Shown here: positions 57,307-64,000 of the stretch, piece by piece | How positions within the stretch are numbered: position 1 is the stretch's first letter | How the letters are laid out: every line of letters begins with the position of its first letter | Assembly (NCBI GenBank): GCA_964612145.1 | Contig: CAZTBP010000001.1 | Location: 186,001-250,000 of the forward strand | Length of the DNA stretch: 64,000 nt | Origin: JAGNLV01 sp964612145 | Lineage (GTDB): Bacteria > Zixibacteria > MSB-5A5 > GN15 > FEB-12 | Direction of reading: 5' to 3' | Notes under the pieces: model-generated | What the model was told of the DNA's origin: nothing | The model's input: the letters and a program-made list of their open reading frames with translations, nothing else | Database searches by the model: none | Program-made: the position numbers and the translations under genes

Positions 57307-58674
57307 CTAACCTTTACTGCTCTCGGACAAATCATACTTTTTCATGCGATAGATCAGCACATGCCGAGGGATATTGAGTTGTTTTGCCGCCTGGGTTCGA
57401 TTCCATCCCGTCTTCTCCAGAGCATTGACAATGAGCTTCTTTTCCGCCTCGTGAAACGTCATCTCCGACATCTCCCGTTGAGCTCCCCCGCTCGTTTCCC
57501 CTGTCAAACCACTTGCTCCCCAGTCATCGGGCAGATCTCCAGCTGTCAATTCGTCAGACTTGCGCAGAATCACCATACGCTCGACAAGATTCTCCAGCTC
57601 ACGGATATTGCCCGGCCAGTCATGCGTCTTCAGCTTTTCCAGCAGATCAGGCGATACTGTTAGCGACGCCTCGCCACCAAACTTCTCCAAGAACTCCTTC
57701 ACCAGAATCGGGATATCCTCCTGTCGCTCCCGAAGGCTCGGCACGCGGAGAGGAATCACGTTCAGTCGGTAAAACAGGTCCTCCCGAAACGCCCCGATAC
57801 TCACCCGTTCTTTCAAATCTACATTTGTCGCGGCCAATAGTCGCACATCTGTTTCAACCCGACTCTCCGACCCGACCGGCTCGATTGTCCGTTCCTGAAT
57901 CGCCCGCAGCAACTTGGCCTGAAGCTCTATCTCCAGCTCACCGATCTCATCCAGAAACAAAGTTCCACCATCGGCAATCTCGAATTTCCCCCGCTTGTCC
58001 CGAACCGCTCCGGTAAACGCCCCCTTGACGTGTCCAAACAGCTCGGACTCAAGTAAATCTCTCGGAATCGCTGCACAGTTCACGACGACAAACTCCCGGT
58101 CCGCCCGAAGGCTCTTCAAGTGAATCGCCCGAGCAACCACCTCTTTTCCTGTTCCCGATCCACCGGTAATCAGCACCGTCGCATCTGTCGGAGCGATTTT
58201 TCCAACCATCTCCATCGTCTGCTTAAACGGCGCCGACACTCCCACTATCTTCTTAACGGTCGATTCACCATTTAGCCGCCCGCGCAGCTGACGGTTTTCG
58301 CTTTCGAGCTTGCGGAACTTAAGCGCCTTTTCAACCGCCACAAAAAGCTCTTCGTCCTCAAACGGCTTAGTCAGGTAATCAAATGCCCCTAGTTTCACTG
58401 CCTGGACTGCCTGTGACACCTCCGCATACGCCGTTATCAGGATCACTTCCAGGTCCGGCTGTACCGTCCGTACCTGTTCCAGCAATTCAATCCCGGTCAG
58501 TCCCGGCATCCGCATGTCCGACAACAGCAAATCAAAACGCTCCCCTTTCAGCGTCTGCAGCGCCTTGGCACCATCCTCGACCGGCGTTATATCATAACCC
58601 TGCTGCTGCAGCTTGAACTGAAGCACCCGCCGTAGCGCAGCGTCATCGTCGGCAAGCAGGATCCGCGCCGTCAC
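57307..58674 (-). CDS. NtrC-family sigma-54 response regulator (ZraR/HydG-like)
   Basis: A 455-residue activator: receiver (D53), AAA+ domain with Walker A GGSGTGKE (171-178), GAFTGA (218-223) and LFLDEIGELE, and a Fis-type end (AAKQLNIPRHVLIYRMKKY). It overlaps the sensor kinase gene by four bases, forming a two-component pair. The pair is divergent from a heavy-metal efflux operon with a -24/-12 promoter. This arrangement parallels ZraSR and similar metal-responsive systems, so control of that operon is likely. Its DNA sites may be the palindromes in the divergent region. Confidence 0.93.
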   Translation of the reverse strand: MTARILLADDDAALRRVLQFKLQQQGYDITPVEDGAKALQTLKGERFDLLLSDMRMPGLTGIELLEQVRTVQPDLEVILITAYAEVSQAVQAVKLGAFDYLTKPFEDEELFVAVEKALKFRKLESENRQLRGRLNGESTVKKIVGVSAPFKQTMEMVGKIAPTDATVLITGGSGTGKEVVARAIHLKSLRADREFVVVNCAAIPRDLLESELFGHVKGAFTGAVRDKRGKFEIADGGTLFLDEIGELEIELQAKLLRAIQERTIEPVGSESRVETDVRLLAATNVDLKERVSIGAFREDLFYRLNVIPLRVPSLRERQEDIPILVKEFLEKFGGEASLTVSPDLLEKLKTHDWPGNIRELENLVERMVILRKSDELTAGDLPDDWGASGLTGETSGGAQREMSEMTFHEAEKKLIVNALEKTGWNRTQAAKQLNIPRHVLIYRMKKYDLSESSKG

Positions 58675-59804
58675 GACTCCACCTCCTTCGGGATCGGAAT
58701 ATGGACTCTGAAGGTGGTGCCGTTTGCTGTGTCACTGTCAATCTCGATACTGCCGTCATGCCTCTCGACAATCTGCTTTGCAATCGCCAGGCCAAGGCCG
58801 GTGCCTGATGATTTAGTCGTAAAGAACGGATCAAACAGACGTTCCCGCGCCTCTTCGGATATACCGCTGCCGTTGTCGGTGACTTCGATGACAGCCAGCC
58901 CACCTTCTTTTTTCAGTGACACTTTGACGGTGTCACCGGACGACGACGCTTCCATCGCATTCAACAGCAAATTCAGCATCACCTGGTGTAATTTCTCGGA
59001 ATCACCGCGCACCGTAATACCCGACTCAAGTGTCCGTTCAATCGTAATGCCCTGCTGCAACGCGGTCCCCTCGACCTGCTTCAACCCGCCGGCAATCGTG
59101 CTGGTCAGGTCAGTCATTTCGAATGAAGACTCCTGTGGTCGAGCGAATTCAAGAAAGTCCTTCAACGTTCCATCGATACGCTTCGTCTCCCGGGCCACAA
59201 TGCCGCGAAATTCAGCTTTATCATTTTCCGAGGTATTCTTATCACACAGGATCTCCATCGCTCCCTTAATACTTGCAATGGGATTCTTGATTTCATGCGC
59301 CACTCCGGCCGCCATCTGACCCACCATCGAAAGCTTATGCGACCGCTCCAACTGTAACTGCGCCTCCTGATTCTTGCGACGCAGACGAAACTCACGGCTG
59401 ATCAATGCCCCGGTCAGAATCGCCAGCGCATAGTAGAAAACAATCTCGGTCACCTCGCCGGCAAGATTATGCGCCCCGAGATCATTGATAAAGATAAACG
59501 GCAGCACCATTACAGAGATGACGGTCGCCGCCCACAAGCCGCCACGAATCCCAAACCACGAGGCCGCAATCACAATCGGGATATAACACAACCGGCCATG
59601 TATGGCATGTATCCAATGCGATACACCAAACAAGGGCTCGAGCACCCACCCGTAGTGAATACCGAGTGTGATGGCAATTGTCACTCCGATAATCGCAATT
59701 CGATACTTGTTCTGACACGGCATCGCCTCTTTAAGTTTTGTCGCCATACCACTATTAGTAGTAAAATCCGTGCCGGACCGGTCTTTTGTCATTCTGCTGC
59801 TCAC
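58671..59804 (-). CDS. Membrane sensor histidine kinase partnered with the NtrC-type regulator
   Basis: A 377-residue kinase with four to five membrane helices in the first 150 residues. They include IAIIGVTIAITLGIHYGWVL and GLWAATVISVMVLPFIFI. A linker coiled coil leads to the HisKA box MAAGVAHEIKNPIASIKGA and the ATPase (LLLNAMEASSSGD, DNGSGISEE, SSGTGLGLAIAK). It lacks a large periplasmic sensor domain, so sensing is likely in or near the membrane. A GTG with GCGGAG five bases upstream was chosen; ATGs 4 and 19 codons later are possible. The C-terminus overlaps the regulator gene. Confidence 0.9.
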   Translation of the reverse strand: MSSRMTKDRSGTDFTTNSGMATKLKEAMPCQNKYRIAIIGVTIAITLGIHYGWVLEPLFGVSHWIHAIHGRLCYIPIVIAASWFGIRGGLWAATVISVMVLPFIFINDLGAHNLAGEVTEIVFYYALAILTGALISREFRLRRKNQEAQLQLERSHKLSMVGQMAAGVAHEIKNPIASIKGAMEILCDKNTSENDKAEFRGIVARETKRIDGTLKDFLEFARPQESSFEMTDLTSTIAGGLKQVEGTALQQGITIERTLESGITVRGDSEKLHQVMLNLLLNAMEASSSGDTVKVSLKKEGGLAVIEVTDNGSGISEEARERLFDPFFTTKSSGTGLGLAIAKQIVERHDGSIEIDSDTANGTTFRVHIPIPKEVES

Positions 59805-59874
59805 GTGAACTCCGCTAACCTGTTGTACCAAAATAGAAAACTGTTATTGTTGAACCGTTCCACTAGACGTATTA

Positions 59875-59943
59875 TACAATTATCGACACCGCGACTGAAG
59901 AATATTCTTCGATTATTGAATAATATTCTACAATTTTCGACAC
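59875..59943. promoter_or_regulatory. Paired palindromes and direct repeat upstream of the metal-efflux operon
   Basis: The region holds the perfect palindrome GAAGAATATTCTTC (59897-59910) and GAATAATATTC (59918-59928), centres about two helical turns apart. These are flanked by a direct repeat TACAATTWTCGACAC at 59875 and 59929. It is 80-150 bases before the predicted start, right for an NtrC-type enhancer. Confidence 0.5.
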
Positions 59944-59997
59944 AAAATCTGGTCAGCAAAATAGTGAAGTCAATGAACGACAACAGATTGTATTTCT

Positions 59998-60012
59998 TGG
60001 CACAACCTTTGT
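59998..60012 (+). promoter_or_regulatory. Sigma-54-type promoter of the metal-efflux operon
   Basis: TGGCACAACCTTTGT has a full TGGCAC at -24 and TTG at -12 with the right spacing; the consensus C of GC is T. The predicted start near 60024 leaves only about four bases before the TolC ATG. Confidence 0.6.
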
Positions 60013-60027
60013 TTATAGAGTAGCACA

Positions 60028-61431
60028 ATGGTCAACGATCAAAAACACACCGCCCGGCAGGATAGGCAAACGGTCCTGCTCTTTACGGCAGCCGCCGCCA
60101 TTTTAGCTGCCTTGCTCACACTCGCAGCAGCCCGGCCGGCCTGTGCCGCCGACCCAAAGCAAGTTGCCGACTCGCTATCCTACCACTTTGAACAGACCGA
60201 CAATGCCCCGATCAACCTCCCGGCCCTGCCGACGCTTGACGATTACCTGGTAATCGCTCAGCGGCAAAACCCTGAGCTCCGCTCGGCCTTCTATCGATGG
60301 CGCGCCGAGCTTGCCAAAACCGGCTACGCGGGCTCACTGCCGGACCCGATGTTGACCTACGGCTACTTCGTCGAGAATGTCGAGACCCGCGTCGGTCCGC
60401 AGGAACACCGCCTCGGCCTCCGCCAGACTATCCCCTGGTTCGGTGAGCTTTCCGCCGGCAAAGCGGTCGCATCCGCCTCCTCCCGCGCCGCCTACCAGAA
60501 ATTCGAAGCGCAGCGACTTCGGGTCGTTTATGAGACTGCAAAAACCTATTGTGATTTCTGGTATCTGGGCCGCGAAATCCAGCTCACAAAAGACAATCTT
60601 GAACTGCTCAAGTTCTGGGAATCAGTCGTCCGATCAAAATACAAAGTCGCACTGAAGACACATCCCGATGTCATCAAAGCGCAGGTCGAACTCGGCAAAC
60701 TTGACAACCGTCTCGCCTCTCTGGAGGACCGGCTTTGGTCCATTCGGGCTGACTTCCGCGCCGAACTCAATCTGCCCGATACTATCAGCCTACCGGTGCC
60801 GACCAGGATGCCGGACATCAGCGAGCGTATCGACAACTCGCTCGTCACTCAAGCTGCAATCGAGGCTAACCCGAATCTCAAAGCGCTCAGCAACATTATC
60901 GAAAAGGAACGGGCCTCCGCTCGTCTGGCCGGCGCCGCCTGGGCTCCTGACCTTACCCTCGGCGTGGACTACATCGCTACCGGTGATGCCATAAACCCGG
61001 CGCTTGATGAAAGCGGAAAAGATCCCTGGATGGTATCAGTCGGCATCAACCTGCCCATCTGGTTCGGCAAGAATAACGCGAAAAAGAGCGAAGCCGAAGC
61101 TCGCGAACGAGCCGCCGAATACAGTCTTCACGACTCCCGCAATCGGCTGGTGGCCTACGTCGAAAAAGTAGCTTTCGAATTCGAAGACGCCCTCCGCCGC
61201 AACAAACTGTTCCGCGACGGCCTGGTGCCCAAAGCGAAACAGTCGCTCGAGGCCTCTTACACCGCATACCAGGCAGGCGAACTGGACTTTCTCAATGTCC
61301 TCGATGCCCAGCGGCAACTGCTTGACTTTCAGCTTGAGCAGGATCGCGCGACATCGCAGGCCGCCGCCAAATTTGCCGAACTGGAAATGATTATTGGAAA
61401 GAAAATTGATAATTCAATGTTAGAGAACTAA
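60028..61431 (+). CDS. TolC-family outer membrane protein of a Cus-like efflux system
   Basis: A 467-residue exported protein with a signal peptide ending ACAA. The OEP layout has two repeats: LDDYLVIAQRQNPELRSAF with YGYFVENVETRVGPQEHRLG and QTIPWFGELSAGKAVASA, and VTQAAIEANPNLKALSNIIE with APDLTLGVDYIATGD. GINLPIWFGKNN and the end SYTAYQAGELDFLNVLDAQR are as in CusC-like metal efflux channels. It connects an RND pump and fusion protein across the outer membrane. It is the first gene downstream of the sigma-54 promoter. No good ribosome-binding site is seen. Confidence 0.9.
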   Translation: MVNDQKHTARQDRQTVLLFTAAAAILAALLTLAAARPACAADPKQVADSLSYHFEQTDNAPINLPALPTLDDYLVIAQRQNPELRSAFYRWRAELAKTGYAGSLPDPMLTYGYFVENVETRVGPQEHRLGLRQTIPWFGELSAGKAVASASSRAAYQKFEAQRLRVVYETAKTYCDFWYLGREIQLTKDNLELLKFWESVVRSKYKVALKTHPDVIKAQVELGKLDNRLASLEDRLWSIRADFRAELNLPDTISLPVPTRMPDISERIDNSLVTQAAIEANPNLKALSNIIEKERASARLAGAAWAPDLTLGVDYIATGDAINPALDESGKDPWMVSVGINLPIWFGKNNAKKSEAEARERAAEYSLHDSRNRLVAYVEKVAFEFEDALRRNKLFRDGLVPKAKQSLEASYTAYQAGELDFLNVLDAQRQLLDFQLEQDRATSQAAAKFAELEMIIGKKIDNSMLEN

Positions 61432-61450
61432 ACTCAAAAGGAATGTTACT

Positions 61451-61954
61451 ATGAAGAAGCTCAACCTTATCATCATCGCCGCGGCCGCCCTGGCCCTGTT
61501 TACCGGCGCTGCAATCGCCGAAGAAAAAGCCGAAGCCAGGGCCGAAAATCCTGAAATGAAAAAACAAACGCATTGTCCGGTGATGGGCGGGAAAATCGAT
61601 TCCACCGTCTACACCGACATCCAGGGCCAGCGCGTCTACCACTGCTGCCCCGGCTGCTCACCCGAGCTGAAGAAGAACCCGGACAAGTATTTCAAGAAGG
61701 CCGCTGCCGAAGGCATCATCTTTGAAAATATCCAGGAAACCTGCCCGGTCTCCGGCAAGACCCTCGGTGAAAAAAACGTATTTGTTGATTACGAAGGCCG
61801 GCGCATCTACTTCTGCTGCGAGGGATGCCCCAGCGATTTCGAAAAAAATCCGCAGAAATTTCTTCAGGCCATGACTCCCGTCGCTGACAGCGAAGAGAAC
61901 CACGGCCATGACCACGACGATCACGGTCACGATCACAACGGAGAGTCGCACTAA
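61451..61954 (+). CDS. Exported tandem YHS-like metal-binding protein with His-rich tail
   Basis: A 167-residue protein with a signal peptide (LIIIAAAALALFTGAAIA). It carries two copies of a YHS/TRASH-type module: CPVMGGKIDSTVYTDIQGQR then VYHCCPGCSPELKKNPDKY, and CPVSGKTLGEKNVFVDYEGR then IYFCCEGCPSDFEKNPQKF. Each has CPV at the start and a CCxGC cluster. The tail NHGHDHDDHGHDHNGESH is a clear metal-binding string. Periplasmic sequestration or hand-over of copper, silver or zinc is inferred. It lies between the TolC and fusion-protein genes. AAGGAAT precedes the ATG. Confidence 0.85.
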   Translation: MKKLNLIIIAAAALALFTGAAIAEEKAEARAENPEMKKQTHCPVMGGKIDSTVYTDIQGQRVYHCCPGCSPELKKNPDKYFKKAAAEGIIFENIQETCPVSGKTLGEKNVFVDYEGRRIYFCCEGCPSDFEKNPQKFLQAMTPVADSEENHGHDHDDHGHDHNGESH

Positions 61955-62001
61955 ACAAGTCAACTCGCCAAAACGAGTGGACGGTGTGAACCGGAGACTA
62001 T

Positions 62002-64000
62002 ATGACTGAGGAACGAACACAGAAAAAGTCAGGACTGGGCAGTTACTTCCCGCACCGCCGCGCCATGATTGCCGTGATTGCGGTTGCCCTGGTGGCGTTT
62101 GCCATCGGTATGATGTTTGGCGGCGGCGACGGGGCCCCGTCAGCCGGCGGTGCTGACAACCAGGCACAGGTCGATGCCGAACCAACTACCTGGACCTGCT
62201 CTATGCATCCGCAGATTCAGCTTCCGGAACCGGGCAAGTGCCCGATTTGCTTCATGGACCTGATACCCCTGGAATCGGGGGACGATGCTGCGGAGCTCGA
62301 TCCCAACCAGCTCAAGATGAGCGAGACGGCACGACAGCTGGCACGAATCCAGACGGCCGAAGTTCGGCGGGGGTTTGCCGAACGTGAAATCCGACTTGTT
62401 GGACGTCTGGCCTACGATGAGACCCGCCTGTCCTACATCACCGCCTGGGTCCCCGGTCGGCTCGACCGGCTCTTTGCCGATTTCACCGGTGTCAGGGTTG
62501 CCAAAGGTGATCATATGGTTTCCATTTATTCGCCGGAACTGCTCGCTGCTCAGGAGGAACTCATACAAGCCCGCGAGGCCCTCAAAGCTCTCTCCGGAAG
62601 CAGCAGCATCCTGCGCTCGACCGCTCAGTCTACCGTCGAAGCCGCTCGGGAAAAACTGCGCCTTTTCGGCCTCACCGAGAACCAAATCGATTCGGTCGAG
62701 AACGCCGATGTTACCGATGACCATCTCACACTCTACGCCCCGATTGGCGGAGTTGTAGTCGAAAAACACACCAAAGAAGGTCAGTATGTTGAAACCGGTG
62801 CCCGGATTTACACGATCGCGGACCTCTCGCAGCTCTGGGCAATGTTCGAGGCATACGAATCCGACTTGCCCTGGCTGCGCTACGGTCAGCGGATTGAGTT
62901 CACCTCGCCGTCATTTCCCGGCGACGTCTTCACTGCGATTATCACCTTCATCGATCCCGTGATCGATCCCAAAACCCGCACCGCCCGTGTTCGCGCTATC
63001 GTCGAGAACAAGAACGGCCGGCTCAAACCGGATATGTTTGTTACCGGTATCGTTCACTCACGACTTGATGCCGAGGGTAACGTGATCGATGACCTCCTCG
63101 CCGGCAAGTGGATCAGCCCCATGCACCCGCAAGTGGTCAAAGAGGGCCCCGGCCAATGTGATGTCTGCGGTATGGATCTCGTCAAGGCTGAGGACCTTGG
63201 CTACTCGACAATGTCCATGACCGATAAAAAGGCTCCACTTCTCATCCCGGCCTCGGCGCCCCTGCTGACCGGCACGCGCGCGGTCGTCTACGTGCAACTT
63301 TCTACCCCCGACGGCCCCATTTTCGAAGGCCGTGAAGTCCGACTCGGTCCCCGCGCCGGTGATTTCTATGTCGTCAAAGAAGGCATTGAAGAGGGTGAAG
63401 AAGTTGTTACCAACGGCGCGTTCAAGATCGATGCCGAACTGCAAATACAGGCCAAACCTTCTATGATGTCGCTGGCCTCAGAGTCCGCCGATGATCCGGC
63501 TCGGGAACAGTCCGAGGTTATCTCTACGATGGAGATATCGGCCGATGCCCGACGGGCACTCGACCCAATCTACGGCGCGTACTTCCAAACCCAGATGGCC
63601 CTGGCCAACGATGACCTCGACGCCACTCGCTCCGGATATGCCGACATCGCCGGGGCGGTTGAAGGTACTGACATGATGCTATTTGAGGATCAGGCGCATG
63701 ATCTCTGGATGAAACTGGCCGTCGACATCTCTACTGCCGCCGAAAACGGCATGGATGCGAATGACTTCGACGAGGCCCGCACCTGGTTCCGCGACCTCTC
63801 CGAAGACATAATCGATCTCCATACCGCCTTCGGTCACTCCGGCTCCGAGACCTTTTACCTGACCTATTGCCCGATGGCTTTTGACAATGATGGCGCCTAC
63901 TGGATGCAGACCGAGAACGTCGTCTGGAACTCCTTTTACGGTGAAGCCATGCTTCGCTGCGGCGAAATCAAAGATTCCCTTCCGCCCGACACGGAGGTCA
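62002..64000 (+). CDS. CusB-like membrane fusion protein with two HMBD modules and DUF3347 (3' end outside window)
   Basis: An open frame of 666 codons that runs off the window. After a membrane anchor (MIAVIAVALVAFAIGMMFGG) comes a heavy-metal-binding domain, WTCSMHPQIQLPEPGKCPIC with FMDLIPL. The fusion-protein core follows: RLAYDETRLSYITAWVPGRL, helical hairpin, LTLYAPIGGVVVEKHTKEGQ, IYTIADLSQLWAMFEAYESD and PKTRTARVRAIVENKNGRL. A second metal module, SPMHPQVVKEGPGQCDVCGM, is inserted after the barrel. A DUF3347 domain (YGAYFQTQMALANDDLDA, YCPMAFDNDGAYWMQTENVV) closes the visible part. It links an RND pump, presumably encoded next, to the TolC protein. CGGAGA lies before the ATG. Confidence 0.9.
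   Translation, partial: MTEERTQKKSGLGSYFPHRRAMIAVIAVALVAFAIGMMFGGGDGAPSAGGADNQAQVDAEPTTWTCSMHPQIQLPEPGKCPICFMDLIPLESGDDAAELDPNQLKMSETARQLARIQTAEVRRGFAEREIRLVGRLAYDETRLSYITAWVPGRLDRLFADFTGVRVAKGDHMVSIYSPELLAAQEELIQAREALKALSGSSSILRSTAQSTVEAAREKLRLFGLTENQIDSVENADVTDDHLTLYAPIGGVVVEKHTKEGQYVETGARIYTIADLSQLWAMFEAYESDLPWLRYGQRIEFTSPSFPGDVFTAIITFIDPVIDPKTRTARVRAIVENKNGRLKPDMFVTGIVHSRLDAEGNVIDDLLAGKWISPMHPQVVKEGPGQCDVCGMDLVKAEDLGYSTMSMTDKKAPLLIPASAPLLTGTRAVVYVQLSTPDGPIFEGREVRLGPRAGDFYVVKEGIEEGEEVVTNGAFKIDAELQIQAKPSMMSLASESADDPAREQSEVISTMEISADARRALDPIYGAYFQTQMALANDDLDATRSGYADIAGAVEGTDMMLFEDQAHDLWMKLAVDISTAAENGMDANDFDEARTWFRDLSEDIIDLHTAFGHSGSETFYLTYCPMAFDNDGAYWMQTENVVWNSFYGEAMLRCGEIKDSLPPDTEV

Noticed and set aside
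1..64000. CRISPR arrays, insertion sequences, integrases, prophage genes
   Set aside because: No regularly spaced direct repeats, transposase, integrase or phage structural genes were seen on either strand.

Overview
The window is about 64 kb of bacterial chromosome, GC-rich and densely coded, with no phage, insertion sequence, rRNA operon or CRISPR array. Two secreted proteins and one gene relic end in dockerin-type repeats of the form VDYLFRGGPPPP. Together with split B12-dependent mutases, an outer membrane and many sigma-54 regulators, this suggests a Gram-negative member of the FCB side of the tree, perhaps candidate phylum Zixibacteria. That placement is an inference from style; no marker phylogeny was possible.

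Layout. 1-4.4 kb (minus): HDOD protein (cut by the window edge), YprB-like exonuclease, HEAT-repeat protein and an exported protein with 26-27-residue GG(N/D)D repeats. 4.4-7.3 kb (minus): two type IV pilin-like genes below a PilR-like sigma-54 activator; both pilins have -24/-12 elements, and four TTGCA-N3-TGCAA inverted repeats lie in the flanking DNA. 7.5-10.3 kb (plus): a tightly overlapped set of URO-D-like, GAF, small membrane, BlaI-type and zinc-ribbon proteins. 10.3-20.7 kb (minus): a ten-gene acyl-CoA operon with ICM-like mutase, B12 subunit, acyl-CoA dehydrogenase, MBL-fold hydrolase, three-part acyl-CoA carboxylase, methylmalonyl-CoA mutase, lipoprotein and epimerase. The MeaB chaperone lies 3 kb further up. 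20.9-28.8 kb (minus): DUF3185, DUF4846, a polytopic membrane protein, meaB, recJ, rnpB, guaB and a coiled-coil zinc-ribbon protein. 29.0-29.2 kb: two tRNA genes.

29.4-40.2 kb: dockerin-tailed secreted proteins, an HD-Pnk-like nucleic acid end-healing enzyme with a nitrilase-family amidase, a CheY-like protein, a substrate-binding/TolC fusion and a CDP-alcohol phosphatidyltransferase. 40.5-48.6 kb (plus): five DUF4402-type exported subunits, a PapD-like chaperone and an usher-like outer-membrane protein, with an ADP-ribosylglycohydrolase in between. This looks like a divergent chaperone-usher surface-fibre system and is the most novel locus here. 48.6-57.1 kb (minus): a complete phosphate regulon (phoU, pstBACS, a porin, phoR, phoB) with candidate lineage-specific Pho boxes. 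57.3-64 kb: an NtrC-type two-component pair diverging from a Cus-like heavy-metal efflux operon (TolC, a double YHS-like metal-binding protein, and a membrane fusion protein with two heavy-metal-binding modules and DUF3347, cut by the window end), preceded by a sigma-54 promoter and paired palindromes.

Functions were assigned by recognising motifs and family signatures by eye; no searches were run. Start codons were chosen from Shine-Dalgarno sequences, signal peptides and overlaps.
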